This document shows positions 44,428-53,257 of a stretch of DNA of 58,032 nt, piece after piece. Position 1 is the first letter of the stretch. The number at the start of each line of letters is the position of its first letter. Source of the DNA: an uncultured Flavobacteriales bacterium (GTDB taxonomy: Bacteria; Bacteroidota; Bacteroidia; Flavobacteriales; Crocinitomicaceae); assembly GCA_946480085.1 (NCBI GenBank), contig CAMLHZ010000017.1:1-58032 (forward strand), written 5' to 3'. The notes beneath the pieces were generated by a model. It did not search any database, was not told where the DNA came from, and saw only the letters and a program-made list of their open reading frames with translations. A program made the translations under genes and the position numbers.

Positions 44428-45846
44428 TTATTTAAGTTCCTCCATTAATCCCACAAAGTACAACTTATCCGTTGCTCGCGTAGTTGCTGTATATAACCAT
44501 CGCAAAAAAGCCAAATCTCGCTGTTCTTCGTCAACAAAACCGTGATCAACAAAAACGGCAGCCCATTGTCCACCTTGCGCCTTATGACAGGTAACTGCAT
44601 AGGCATATTTCACCTGTAATGCATTGAAATAAGGCGACTGCATCACTTCCTTGTAACGCTTTTTCTTGTTCTTAATGTGGTAAAAATCTTTTTCGATCTC
44701 AAAAAAGAGATTTTTCATAAACGTTCGGTCAAGATTGGGCGTTTCACTTGCCAAACAATCCATAAAAGCAAATACCTCAAACCTATCCATTGAAGGATAA
44801 TCAATCAACGAAACTTCGATGGTAGCAAAACGAACACCGTACAACTCCTCTATTCTTTTTAAACGATGAACCCGAACCAATTCGCCATTCGCAATAAAAC
44901 CGGCATCACTAGTAGGATCGATCCAGAAATAGTTATTCTTCACTACCATCAACAATTCGCCGCCACACAGTTCTTCTTCCATGTAAAGAATTCTGTTGCG
45001 AATATTTTGATTGTACAAAACGGCTCTTTTGTTTGAACGCGTTACGATCATTACCTCATCAGAACCATAATTGTCGTAGCACGATTCTATTTCCGCCAAC
45101 AATTCATCTCCCTGAACATCAATAACATCCTTAAACTTCTCAAAGATCAACTTTGGAAGTGTATCGTTGGTCTGTGCTTCTCTTATCAAGGTTGCATTAA
45201 ACAAAATTCCACTTTGCTCCTGCTGACGAACAACTTGTCGAAGATTGATTTCATCCAATGACAATTTTGGATAATGATGCTCGAAATAAGACAGCTGAAG
45301 TGCCGGACTTTCATCTGAACCCACTGGCGGAAGCTGAGCTAAATCTCCGATGAAAATCAATCGGTTGTTCTCACCCATAAAACAATAATTCAACAGATCA
45401 CTCAACAAATTCCTCGAAATGGAACCATCATTCTGCAAAGCGAAATCGGCAATCATTGACGCTTCATCCACGATAAAAACCGTATTCTTTATCTTGTTTG
45501 GAGCCAAGGTCATTTTTACAACACCTTCTTCATCGGCACCAGCAAAATAAATTCTCCGATGTATGGTAGTTGCGTTTTTATTCGATTTGGTGGAAAGTAC
45601 TTTAGCCGCTCGCCCGGTTGGAGCCATGAGAACAGAAAACTTCTTTACGGATTGAAGTGCTTTGATATAAGCTCCGATAACCGTTGTTTTTCCGGTTCCT
45701 GCATAACCTTTCAATACAAATGCAGGATATTTCTCTTCACTAAACGTAAACGAAGCTAATTTCGAAATCAATACAGCCTGATCATCAGTGGGTTGATGTT
45801 GTAGAATTTCTACAATCGTACTTTCCAATATGCGTTCCTGCTCCAT
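44428..45846 (-). CDS. RecD/Dda-like SF1B DNA helicase
   Basis: 472 residues. Walker A GYAGTGKTTV, motif Ia APTGRAAKVL, Walker B VDEASMI, motif III GDLAQLPPVGS, motif IV-like TRSNKRAVLYN, motif V TCHKAQGGQW and motif VI YTATTRA. An ATP-dependent 5'-3' helicase of the kind annotated in Bacteroidota as an ATP-dependent exonuclease; no nuclease domain is present. Role probably in DNA repair or recombination. Upstream lies a REP-like doublet rather than a recognisable promoter. Confidence 0.9.
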   Translation of the reverse strand: MEQERILESTIVEILQHQPTDDQAVLISKLASFTFSEEKYPAFVLKGYAGTGKTTVIGAYIKALQSVKKFSVLMAPTGRAAKVLSTKSNKNATTIHRRIYFAGADEEGVVKMTLAPNKIKNTVFIVDEASMIADFALQNDGSISRNLLSDLLNYCFMGENNRLIFIGDLAQLPPVGSDESPALQLSYFEHHYPKLSLDEINLRQVVRQQEQSGILFNATLIREAQTNDTLPKLIFEKFKDVIDVQGDELLAEIESCYDNYGSDEVMIVTRSNKRAVLYNQNIRNRILYMEEELCGGELLMVVKNNYFWIDPTSDAGFIANGELVRVHRLKRIEELYGVRFATIEVSLIDYPSMDRFEVFAFMDCLASETPNLDRTFMKNLFFEIEKDFYHIKNKKKRYKEVMQSPYFNALQVKYAYAVTCHKAQGGQWAAVFVDHGFVDEEQRDLAFLRWLYTATTRATDKLYFVGLMEELK

Positions 45847-45876
45847 TCCATCACGAATTTAGTGATGTTTTTCAAA

Positions 45877-45975
45877 CTCTCCCCTTGAGGGGAGACGAAG
45901 AGGGGTGGTGAATATTGTATTCAATTTAGTATTATCCTTGAGCCACCTCCCCTAACCCCTCCTCAAGGAGGGAGA
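45877..45975. repeat. Inverted doublet of REP-like elements
   Basis: Left copy 45877-45908 (core TCTCCCCTTGAGGGGAGA, 8-bp arms) and right copy 45943-45975 (core CCCTCCTCAAGGAGGG) point in opposite directions. Here the CCACC ends face each other across 34 nt, the reverse of the arrangement at 12185-12259. Lies between the divergent helicase and DUF3822 genes. Confidence 0.85.
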
Positions 45976-46006
45976 AGCTAAATTCGTCATTCATACTTCG
46001 AATGAC

Positions 46007-46014
46007 TACATTTG
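46007..46014 (+). promoter_or_regulatory. -7 box for the DUF3822-rsmD-coaD operon
   Basis: TACATTTG, exact TAnnTTTG, 12 bases before the GTG start at 46027. Leader only a few bases. Confidence 0.5.
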
Positions 46015-46026
46015 TAAAAAAAGCGT

Positions 46027-46773
46027 GTGCATTTATTTGTAGAAATCTACTTTAACGGAATTCGAGGTGCTGTTTGGCAAAACGGAAGTTTACAAAATGA
46101 ACATTTTGTAGCGTTCTCTTCCATGAATGAGGTTGCATATAAAGAAACGATGAATAATTTCCTGCAGCATTACGGCACTTTAAGTGCTTTCGATAATGTT
46201 ACCTGCTCTGTTGCACAAACCAATTTCACATTGGTTCCGGCATCGTTGTTCAGTGTTTCAGAAGCGACCAAATTCTTGCAATTTTCAACAACAGATAAGA
46301 TCGTTTCTTCGGAAACCGATTATGCAAGATTCAATTACTTCAATTGCGTTGGTGTTTTCACCATTCCATCGTGGATCAAAAGTACGTTGATTCCAAAATT
46401 CCCAAGTGTTATCATTACACATGAACGTTCTGTCTTATTGCGAAAATTAGAGCAGATGAGCGGTGGATTGAAACAAATCACCACCATTATTCATGACGAT
46501 TACGCTTTACTTTCATATGTTGAAGCGGGTTCGTTGAAGTGGCATATTGCAAGCTTGGTTGAACATTCTGACGATATCCTTTTTCATATTATGAATGCAC
46601 TGGAACGAATGGAATTGAAGGAAACAACACTAAGTTTCTACGCCCATAGTTCAAAAGCGAAAGAGCATTTAACGGGTTTAACAGAGAGAAAATCCAAAAT
46701 AGAATCACTTCAAAAACACAAATGGCAAGTTGCAACTGATAGTCATTTACAATTTCAATTGCTATGCGTATAG
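46027..46773 (+). CDS. DUF3822 family protein, GTG start
   Basis: 248 residues. Recognised by its constant place before rsmD and coaD in Bacteroidota and by the actin-like-fold text (FNGIRGAVWQNGSLQNEHFVAF, SYVEAGSLKWH). The family is thought to be ASKHA-like without proven function. The start is GTG; a nearby ATG at 46002 is out of frame. It overlaps rsmD by 10 nt. Confidence 0.8.
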   Translation: MHLFVEIYFNGIRGAVWQNGSLQNEHFVAFSSMNEVAYKETMNNFLQHYGTLSAFDNVTCSVAQTNFTLVPASLFSVSEATKFLQFSTTDKIVSSETDYARFNYFNCVGVFTIPSWIKSTLIPKFPSVIITHERSVLLRKLEQMSGGLKQITTIIHDDYALLSYVEAGSLKWHIASLVEHSDDILFHIMNALERMELKETTLSFYAHSSKAKEHLTGLTERKSKIESLQKHKWQVATDSHLQFQLLCV

Positions 46774-47297
46774 TTAGAGGAATATACAAGGCCCGAAGAT
46801 TTAGTCCACCAAAGTCATTTCCAAGCAGACCAACAACAGATTTTGCCAAAGAAGGAATCTTCAATGTTATCGAGAACAGAATTGATTTGTTGGATCTAAA
46901 CATTTTAGACCTTTGTGCTGGAACGGGAAATATTTCACTGGAATTTCTTTCACGGGAAGCGGGATATGTGACTTCAGTTGACATGGCTCCTGTTTGCACT
47001 TCGTTTATGTCGAAATTACAGCGAGAGTTGGAAATTGGAGACGAATGGAAAATTGTGAGACATGAAGTACGGGCATTCGTTGAAAAAACAAGAGAAACTT
47101 ACGATATCATTTTTGCGGATCCTCCATACGCTATGACATTTCATGCTGATTTGACAAATAAAATCATGGACAGAAAGCTCTTAAATGAAAATGGCTGGCT
47201 GATCGTAGAGCACGGAAAACAAACCAATCTGAGCTTTTTGGATGGTTTTGTTGAAGTTCGTAACTTCGGTAACGTGTACTTTAGTTTCTTCCAATAA
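46764..47297 (+). CDS. rsmD: 16S rRNA (guanine-966-N2)-methyltransferase
   Basis: 177 residues. MRIVRGIYKARRFSPPKSFPSRPTTDFAKEGIFNVI at the N-terminus, SAM motif LDLCAGTGNISLEFLSREA and catalytic DPPY (FADPPYAM). Methylates G966 of 16S rRNA. Second gene of the operon. Confidence 0.93.
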   Translation: MRIVRGIYKARRFSPPKSFPSRPTTDFAKEGIFNVIENRIDLLDLNILDLCAGTGNISLEFLSREAGYVTSVDMAPVCTSFMSKLQRELEIGDEWKIVRHEVRAFVEKTRETYDIIFADPPYAMTFHADLTNKIMDRKLLNENGWLIVEHGKQTNLSFLDGFVEVRNFGNVYFSFFQ

Positions 47298-47307
47298 ATT
47301 GTAGGCT

Positions 47308-47772
47308 ATGACAACAAAAGCATGTTTTCCCGGTTCGTTTGATCCATTCACGAAAGGTCACGAAGACCTAGTAAACAGAGCACTTTCCTTATTCGATGAA
47401 GTGGTTATTGCCGTTGGAGTAAACACGTCTAAAACACCTTTGTTTCCAAATAACATTCGTATACAACACATTCAATCCTGCTTTAATACACCACGAGTAA
47501 AAATTGTTGAATTCACGGGTTTAACGGTTGATTTTTGTAAGGCTAACGACTGCACACATATTGTTCGCGGCTTAAGAGACACGAAAGATTTTTCTTACGA
47601 ACTTCCCATTGCTTTAATGAATAGATCAATGGCAAAAATGGAAACTGTTTTTTTATTGCCCGATCCGGTTCTCTTCCCTATCAATTCATCTATCATTAGA
47701 GAGATCTATAAAAGTGGCGGGAAAATTGATGAGTATGTAACAAATTCTCATTTGCTCATTAAAAACATATGA
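47308..47772 (+). CDS. coaD: Phosphopantetheine adenylyltransferase
   Basis: 154 residues. ACFPGSFDPFTKGHEDLVNRA with the nucleotidyl-transferase TxGH-like KGH, VRGLRDTKDFSYELPIALMNRSM, and PINSSIIREIYKSGG, the phosphate-binding end. Fourth step of coenzyme A synthesis. Overlaps the next gene by four bases (ATGA). Confidence 0.95.
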   Translation: MTTKACFPGSFDPFTKGHEDLVNRALSLFDEVVIAVGVNTSKTPLFPNNIRIQHIQSCFNTPRVKIVEFTGLTVDFCKANDCTHIVRGLRDTKDFSYELPIALMNRSMAKMETVFLLPDPVLFPINSSIIREIYKSGGKIDEYVTNSHLLIKNI

Positions 47773-49184
47773 AGCTGAAGTTGTTTTTACTTGCATTACT
47801 GGCAAGCGTCCAATTGTTCGGACAGAAAATCACAGAAATAAAAGGTTATGCGCCAAATATGGTGGGCAAACAGTTAGAAGTTTTCCAATTAACCGATTAT
47901 ATCACCATGAAAGAAGAGCGCATTGCCAGCACAACTGTTAAGGCTGATAGCTCATTTAGCTGCTCCTTCTATCTGGACGAAACCCGAAAATTGATTGTAC
48001 GATCAAACAACAATACCGGAACATTATTGGCAAAACCAGGTTCGGCTTACGAGGTAGTTCTACCAGATAGAGATCCATATTCACCTTATCGTCCTGCCGG
48101 AAACCTTGTACAACTTATCTTCCTGAATCTCGATTCAACAGACATCAATTACAAGGTGATTGGTTACGACAGAATGGTGGACAATTTTGTAGCAAAATAT
48201 TACACGAAGAAAAACGCAGACACCATTTACTTCGTGAAACGATTGGACTGGTTTAGAACAAAACTGGACAGCATGTACAGAGGAGACACACTGGACAACT
48301 ACTTTAATTATCACCGAAAATTCACCCTGGCAAGAATTGATGATATGCGCTTTTACCAAAGCAGAAGCAAGTACGAAAAATTTGATTTCTACCTGAAAAA
48401 CACGCCCGTTTACTATCAAAACGAAGCGTACATGAATTACGTGAACAATTTCTATGATGACTATCTGAAAACGGTGAACTCAACTACCAACGAGCGTTTT
48501 TATATGGGAATTTTGAAATCAAGTCCTTCTGAACTGTTCAATAGCTTAGGTACGGATTACCTCATGAAGCACAACTTTAAGCTGCGTGAAATGGTAATGA
48601 TCAAATTACTTGGCGATTGTTATTTCGATAAAGATTATCCACGATCTAATATTCGTACCATCCTGGACAGTTTGCAAAACAAAAGTTTGTTTGCTGATAA
48701 TAAAATCATTGCACAGGGAATTTATGGTCGATTAACAGATCTTTATGCCGGAAGTAAGGCTCCTGATTTCAATGTTGTTTACAACAATGAAATTCACAAT
48801 TTGAGCAAATATTCCGGAAAACACTTGTACATGATCTTCGTTGATCCAACGGCAACTTCGACCATGTCTGAATTAAAACTCCTTGTTCCGCTTCATCAAA
48901 AATACAATTCCAATATCCGCTTTTTGATGGTTGTAGTAGGTGAAGAAAACGAAGCCAACAAAAAGATCCTAAAGGAATTTCCATGGGAAGGTGTTATTGC
49001 AAGCGAAAGTTCAGAGATTGTTACTCGATACAAAGCTGTAACGAAACCTTATTATGTTTTGTTGGATAGAATCGGACATGTTGTTGAAGCGCCTGCTCTT
49101 GGTCCAAAACCAAACGGAAATCGTCAAACGATTGAGTTCCTGTTCTACTCTATTCAAAACGCTGCGGCTAATGAACCAAAGTAG
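47769..49184 (+). CDS. Secreted TlpA/thioredoxin-fold protein without CxxC
   Basis: 471 residues, signal peptide ending QLFGQ. The N-terminal 330 residues match the DUF4369/DUF5106-like front half of Bacteroidota thiol-disulfide proteins (KITEIKGYAPNMVGKQLEVFQL, AKPGSAYEVVLPDRD). The end is a thioredoxin fold (GSKAPDFNVVYNNEIHNLSKYSGKHLYMIFVDP ... KPYYVLLDRIGHVVEAP). At the active-site place it reads DPTATSTMSELKLL, so both catalytic cysteines are gone. It probably binds rather than oxidises. Translationally coupled to coaD. Confidence 0.78.
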   Translation: MKLKLFLLALLASVQLFGQKITEIKGYAPNMVGKQLEVFQLTDYITMKEERIASTTVKADSSFSCSFYLDETRKLIVRSNNNTGTLLAKPGSAYEVVLPDRDPYSPYRPAGNLVQLIFLNLDSTDINYKVIGYDRMVDNFVAKYYTKKNADTIYFVKRLDWFRTKLDSMYRGDTLDNYFNYHRKFTLARIDDMRFYQSRSKYEKFDFYLKNTPVYYQNEAYMNYVNNFYDDYLKTVNSTTNERFYMGILKSSPSELFNSLGTDYLMKHNFKLREMVMIKLLGDCYFDKDYPRSNIRTILDSLQNKSLFADNKIIAQGIYGRLTDLYAGSKAPDFNVVYNNEIHNLSKYSGKHLYMIFVDPTATSTMSELKLLVPLHQKYNSNIRFLMVVVGEENEANKKILKEFPWEGVIASESSEIVTRYKAVTKPYYVLLDRIGHVVEAPALGPKPNGNRQTIEFLFYSIQNAAANEPK

Positions 49185-49190
49185 AGGAAA

Positions 49191-49293
49191 CTGTTCAAAA
49201 TAGTTCAATAATTCAACTGAAACAACTTGATCTTTTGATCTTCCTTTGAACCTTTTGAACCCTATTTAAACTTCTTTTGAACTTGTTTGAACC
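49191..49293. repeat. Palindromic 9-11-nt repeat region (GTTCAAA family)
   Basis: Left side GTTCAAAATA, GTTCAATAA; right side GATCTTTT, GATCTTCCTTT, GAACCTTTT, GAACCCTATTT, AAACTTCTTTT, GAACTTGTTT, GAACC. The halves are complementary. The last TTTG may serve as -33 element of the next promoter. Confidence 0.6.
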
Positions 49294-49320
49294 TTCCGTA
49301 CAGCCAAAAGCTTATTTTTG
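49286..49320 (+). promoter_or_regulatory. Promoter of the nitroreductase gene
   Basis: TTTG (49286-49289), 23 nt, TATTTTTG (49313-49320), with the ATG at 49338. Both elements match the Bacteroidota consensus; the spacing is at the long end. Confidence 0.55.
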
Positions 49321-49337
49321 TGTACTCAAATTCCCGT

Positions 49338-49925
49338 ATGCGATACAACGTTAGTGAAATCACGTCATTAATTAAAGACAGAAGAACCATTTATCCTGAA
49401 CAATTCAGTTCTCGAAAAGTGCATAAAGAACTCATTGAATCCCTTTTGAATTTAGCTATTTGGGCTCCAACGCACGGTTTAACTCAACCCTGGCGATTTA
49501 CAGTGATTACGGAAGAAGCGCTTGTTTCTTTAGGTGAAGAACTGGCGAATGCATATTTGGAAGCCATTCCAAAGGAAAACCAAAACGAAATGAAGCTTGC
49601 AAAACTGTTGAATCGTCCAAAAAAGGCAAGTGCAGTAATTGCGTTGGTTTTACACCGGGAGGAAGGAACAAAAATTACTGAAAAGGACGATTTCGCCGCT
49701 CTTGCTTGTGCAGTTCAAAACATGCATCTTGGAGCAACAGCTTACGGTTTGGGCGCATTTTGGTCGACACCAAAGATCATGAATCACGATAGAATTCGAA
49801 CGTTCCTGAACTTAAGCTCAGAGCAAGAATGTGTTGGTTTCTTTTATCTTGGATATCCGGAAATTGAATGGCCAAGCGGACAACGAAAACCAATTGAGTA
49901 TCTTACCAATTGGAAAAATGCTTAA
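49338..49925 (+). CDS. Nitroreductase family protein
   Basis: 195 residues from the ATG at 49338 (MRYNVSEITSLI); an in-frame upstream start would lie in the promoter. FMN-binding fold: RRTIYPEQFSSRKV, LLNLAIWAPTHGLTQPWRFTVI, AALACAVQNMHLGATAYGLGAFWSTPK and VGFFYLGYPE. Reduces nitro or quinone-like substrates with NAD(P)H; actual substrate unknown. Possibly followed in the same transcript by the barrel protein 39 nt away. Confidence 0.9.
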   Translation: MRYNVSEITSLIKDRRTIYPEQFSSRKVHKELIESLLNLAIWAPTHGLTQPWRFTVITEEALVSLGEELANAYLEAIPKENQNEMKLAKLLNRPKKASAVIALVLHREEGTKITEKDDFAALACAVQNMHLGATAYGLGAFWSTPKIMNHDRIRTFLNLSSEQECVGFFYLGYPEIEWPSGQRKPIEYLTNWKNA

Positions 49926-49964
49926 GCTTTCAACTAAAGCCAATAATTCTGCGTTATAGTGTTT

Positions 49965-50741
49965 ATGCAAATTCATCGGAAGATCATTTTACTTGTTTCA
50001 CTCTTTGTAGTTTCCTTTTCATGGGGACAAAAAGTGAAATCAGATAAATATCCTAGTTACTTCGGTATTTTTGCTTCACCCGTTATCCCCAATAATTTTA
50101 TTGGAGATATACAAACGAATATGCAGGATACAGCCAATACACTCTTTGCAACATATACGCATCAATGGGGCATTAATTTCGGGGCTATTGTACGCATTGG
50201 ATTGACAAAAACAGTTTCAATTGAAACCGGAATTTCGCAGGTGAGAAGAAACTATCTGGTTAGCGTAAACATGCCCGATTCAGGTTTTAGCGGAACACAA
50301 AAATTGGCTTTCGTTAATTATGATATTCCAATTAACGCCTTGTTTTACGTTCAACTCTCTGAAAAATGGTTTATGAACGCTGCTATCGGTTTTTCAATCA
50401 ACCAATATCCTTCGGATAGCCGTGACGAGATTTTCTTTAATCAAAAAAGCAAAGCCGTTGTTGAGGCAAGAAGAACGGTTAGAACAAGCTTTGCCGCAAA
50501 TGCTGGTTTAGGTTTTGAATATCGATCTGAAGACGCAGGAACCTTTTATGTTGGTGGTGGAGCAAAAGTTCCAATGAAAGATCCTTTTTACGGTGTCGTC
50601 ATTAAATCAACCGTCAGCTCAGGAAACAATCAGATTGCTTATAGCCCAATATCTACCGGATATTTCACCATCGACTTCAGGTATTTTATTCCATACAAAA
50701 GAAAAGCATCTGACTTCAACAGCAATAAACCTTTGAACTGA
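49965..50741 (+). CDS. Outer membrane beta-barrel protein
   Basis: 258 residues from the ATG at 49965; the GTG two codons earlier is less likely. Signal peptide ending SFSWGQ. Alternating amphipathic strands (SIETGISQVRRNYLVSV, FVNYDIPINALFYVQLS, WFMNAAIGFSINQYP, FAANAGLGFEYRS, FYVGGGAKVPM, TIDFRYFIPYK) fit a PorT/OmpW-size barrel of about eight strands. Specific role unknown. Confidence 0.75.
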   Translation: MQIHRKIILLVSLFVVSFSWGQKVKSDKYPSYFGIFASPVIPNNFIGDIQTNMQDTANTLFATYTHQWGINFGAIVRIGLTKTVSIETGISQVRRNYLVSVNMPDSGFSGTQKLAFVNYDIPINALFYVQLSEKWFMNAAIGFSINQYPSDSRDEIFFNQKSKAVVEARRTVRTSFAANAGLGFEYRSEDAGTFYVGGGAKVPMKDPFYGVVIKSTVSSGNNQIAYSPISTGYFTIDFRYFIPYKRKASDFNSNKPLN

Positions 50742-50747
50742 TTTTCA

Positions 50748-51227
50748 ATGAACAGAGTACAAGAAATTGTTGAACGCTTTGAAATGACCGAGCATCCGGA
50801 AGGTGGATTCTACAAAGAAACGTTTCGATCAAATCAACTGCATGAAGGCAGATCGGTTCTCAGCAGCATCTATTACCTTCTTTATGATCAGCATGTTTCC
50901 AATTTACACGTGATTGACGCTGATGAAGCCTGGTATCACCATGAAGGTGGCGATTTGACCATTCATACATTTCATCCGAAAACAGGTTACAAGGCATTGA
51001 TTCTGGGGAATTCGGAACATGCACAACCTTTTCATATTGTAGAAGCAGGAACCATCTTCGGCTCGAGTTTAGGTACCTCTAACGATTACGCACTGGTTTC
51101 CTGTGCAGTTGCACCTGCATTTCTTTTCGAACAGTTCAAATTGATTCCCAGAGCTGAATTATTGAGCAAATATCCTGATCAGGAAGATGTTATTCTAAGG
51201 CTCACCAGAAAAGAAGAGTCCGTTTAA
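50748..51227 (+). CDS. Cupin protein, DUF985
   Basis: 159 residues. EMTEHPEGGFYKETFRS, SSIYYLLYDQHVSNLHVIDADEAWYHHEGGDLTIHTF and VSCAVAPAFLFEQFKLIP define DUF985. The double-stranded helix probably binds metal or a sugar-nucleotide-like ligand through HVIDADEAWYHHEG. Enzyme activity unproven. Starts 6 nt after the barrel gene. Confidence 0.9.
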   Translation: MNRVQEIVERFEMTEHPEGGFYKETFRSNQLHEGRSVLSSIYYLLYDQHVSNLHVIDADEAWYHHEGGDLTIHTFHPKTGYKALILGNSEHAQPFHIVEAGTIFGSSLGTSNDYALVSCAVAPAFLFEQFKLIPRAELLSKYPDQEDVILRLTRKEESV

Positions 51228-51229
51228 AC

Positions 51230-51832
51230 ATGGATAAGCGAAAACTCATTTTACTTGGTCTACTCACCTTGTTGATGTCGCCAATTGGCTGGGCAATCGC
51301 TTTATTTCCGGATTTATCAGTTTTTCTCGAGTTAAATAAGGACCATACTATTCCCATTCTACTTGGATTCATACTAGGAGTTGGCTCGGCCTGCTTCATC
51401 CATTTGTACGCTACCATTGACGAAAACGCACCACACATTAACGATCAATTAGAATTGGTAAGCTCACTAAAACTTAACATCTTCGAATGCGTTTTTCTGG
51501 CTTTTTGCGCCGGATTTGGTGAAGAAATGCTTTTCAGAGGCGGAGTGCAACATTGGCTTGGTCCGATAATTACTTCTGTGCTTTTTGTTGCCATTCACGG
51601 TTATTTAGATCCAAGAAAATGGCACGTAATGAAATACGGAACAATGGTTCTCATTTTCATTCTTGCAATATCATTACTGAAAGACAAACTTGGAATCTGG
51701 TTTTGCGTTTCGGCACATTTCTTTTACGATTTCGTGCTTTTCTATCTTTGGAAAGATCAGAATTCAGCTATTTCAATCCTTAAGCGGTTTGTGATTTTGG
51801 TAAAAACGCAAGTAGGTAAAACGGTGAACTGA
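51230..51832 (+). CDS. CPBP intramembrane metalloprotease (Abi family)
   Basis: 200 residues, about six helices. CPBP motifs: FGEEMLFRGGVQHWLG (EExxxR), VAIHGYL and SAHFFYDFVLFYLW, the His/Asp site. Such proteins are Rce1-like glutamic/metal proteases acting in the membrane, some with bacteriocin-immunity or processing roles. Two bases after the cupin stop. Its last 25 codons overlap the end of the convergent LRR gene by 76 bp. Confidence 0.87.
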   Translation: MDKRKLILLGLLTLLMSPIGWAIALFPDLSVFLELNKDHTIPILLGFILGVGSACFIHLYATIDENAPHINDQLELVSSLKLNIFECVFLAFCAGFGEEMLFRGGVQHWLGPIITSVLFVAIHGYLDPRKWHVMKYGTMVLIFILAISLLKDKLGIWFCVSAHFFYDFVLFYLWKDQNSAISILKRFVILVKTQVGKTVN

Positions 51833-52557
51833 TCCACCACCATCAATTCAAGCATCCGCAGTTGACATAATGATTCCGGCAAAGGAGTCAGCATTCCTCC
51901 TCTCACCAATCTGAATTCTTTCAAGCGTTTCAAGTTTGAGATTTGGGAAGAAATAGAATCCAGGGTATTGTTACCAATATTCAGTAGTTGCAAGGAATCC
52001 AATTGATATACGCCATTTCCCAGTGTTGTTAACCGGTTTCTATCCAGATTCAAGACTTGCAGGTGCTTCAATTTCCCTATCGAATCAGAAATGTGAACCA
52101 ATCTGTTATTGTTGACATTCAGTATTTCCAGATTGGTGAGTTTACAAATACAATCCGGAATAGAATCTATGGAATTGTTGGCAAGACTCAATATCCTAAG
52201 TTTCGTGAGCGTACAGATCTCCTTTGGAAACTTTATGAAATCGTTTTTACCTAAATACAAGATCTCCAAATCATTCAATTTGGAAATGGAATCGGGCAAT
52301 TCGGTGAAATGATTACCAAAAAGCGATAGACTTGAAACCTGAGGCGTGTGAAACACTTCTAAAGGCAATTCTGTTCTGTTTTGCTTGTTATAGCTTAAAT
52401 GCTTACCTCCATCTGTTGAAAGCGCCAAAGCAGAAAAACGATTACAGGAAACAAAGCCCAATGGCACGATAATTGAAAAGAGGAAACCCAACAGAAAAAG
52501 CGCTTTTTGTTTTGATTTTAAGAACTTTACAATTATTGTACTTTTTAATAGATTCAT
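51757..52557 (-). CDS. Leucine-rich-repeat protein, probable lipoprotein
   Basis: 266 residues. A membrane-leading segment ends in GFVSC (about C38), an imperfect lipobox. LRRs of about 23 residues fill 75-240: VSSLSLFGNHFTELPDSISKL, LEILYLGKNDFIKFPKEICTL, LRILSLANNSIDSIPDCICKL, LEILNVNNNRLVHISDSIGKL, LQVLNLDRNRLTTLGNGVYQL, LQLLNIGNNTLDSISSQISNL. A short LRR protein of this kind is a binding scaffold. Its 3' end is antisense to the CPBP gene. Confidence 0.82.
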   Translation of the reverse strand: MNLLKSTIIVKFLKSKQKALFLLGFLFSIIVPLGFVSCNRFSALALSTDGGKHLSYNKQNRTELPLEVFHTPQVSSLSLFGNHFTELPDSISKLNDLEILYLGKNDFIKFPKEICTLTKLRILSLANNSIDSIPDCICKLTNLEILNVNNNRLVHISDSIGKLKHLQVLNLDRNRLTTLGNGVYQLDSLQLLNIGNNTLDSISSQISNLKRLKEFRLVRGGMLTPLPESLCQLRMLELMVVDQFTVLPTCVFTKITNRLRIEIAEF

Positions 52558-52636
52558 CGAGGCAACTTTTCTGTAATTTTAGAGTTTAGTAATTAGTTCC
52601 GATAACAATCGGTTCCAGCATTCAAAAATAAAAGAT

Positions 52637-53029
52637 ATGAAGAAGATTTTTGTTATAGCACTTTCATTTGTAGGTTCATTGACTGCATTTGCACAAAACA
52701 ATGCACAAGAAGCATCTGAAATGACAAACAAACTGGTTGCAGATTTAAGCTTAACTGCAGACCAAGCTCAAAAAGTTGCTGATATCTATAACGGTATCGG
52801 AGCTAAAAACGAAGCTGTTCTTACAGATGCAAATGCAACTGAACAATTTAAGAAAGACGCAGTAGCAGGAAACACTCAGGCAGGAAAAGATTTAGTATTG
52901 AGTTTGTTGACTGAAGAGCAAAAAGCAAAATGGAATGAAATTCAGGCAAGACAAAAAAGAAGTTCAAGAGACATCAAACAAGTTCCTGTAAAAATTCCTG
53001 CACCGGCTACAGAGCCTAAAATGGATTAA
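52637..53029 (+). CDS. Small secreted helical protein, Spy/CpxP-like
   Basis: 130 residues, signal peptide ending TAFAQ. LSLTADQAQKVADIYNGIGAKNEAVL and LLTEEQKAKWNEIQARQKR resemble the LTxxQ helical repeats of CpxP/Spy chaperones and of DUF4890 proteins of Bacteroidota. Basic, Pro-rich end (KIPAPATEPKMD). Monocistronic with its own terminator. Confidence 0.7.
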   Translation: MKKIFVIALSFVGSLTAFAQNNAQEASEMTNKLVADLSLTADQAQKVADIYNGIGAKNEAVLTDANATEQFKKDAVAGNTQAGKDLVLSLLTEEQKAKWNEIQARQKRSSRDIKQVPVKIPAPATEPKMD

Positions 53030-53066
53030 GACTGAAGTATTAACATACTCCACAACTAGAAATACG

Positions 53067-53102
53067 AATCCCGTTGGTCAACTGACTAACGGGATTTTTT
53101 TT
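53067..53102 (+). terminator. Intrinsic terminator
   Basis: AATCCCGTT and AACGGGATT are perfect 9-bp arms, extended inside by GTC/GAC, followed by a run of T. Confidence 0.85.
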
Positions 53103-53165
53103 GTATTCTATTTTTTTGAGCTGATCAGAACAGGAAAATCCAACCTTTCCAAAGCAAAAACGTCT

Positions 53166-53173
53166 TAGCTTTG
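53166..53173 (+). promoter_or_regulatory. -7 box for the T9SS type B / S74 operon
   Basis: TAGCTTTG, exact TAnnTTTG, about 85 nt before the ATG at 53258. Unlike most promoters here it leaves a long leader. Confidence 0.5.
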
Positions 53174-53182
53174 CAGAGACTA

Positions 53183-53227
53183 GTTTACGTTTATGTAAAC
53201 ACTTCGAAAACTCAATACCCGATTGAG
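53183..53227 (+). other. Two small inverted repeats in the leader
   Basis: GTTTAC/GTAAAC (53183-53200) and CTCAAT/ATTGAG (53211-53227), each a perfect 6-bp hairpin in the untranslated leader. Possible RNA-level control; unproven. Confidence 0.35.
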
Positions 53228-53257
53228 TACGCTATTAACTGAACATTAAAACAATCA

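Noticed and set aside
46002..46030. ATG at 46002 as start of the DUF3822 gene
   Set aside because: It is out of frame with the protein; the in-frame GTG at 46027 gives the expected N-terminus.
52590..52620. CCGAT/ATCGG inverted repeat before the Spy-like gene
   Set aside because: Only 5-bp arms and a single copy; too weak to call an operator.
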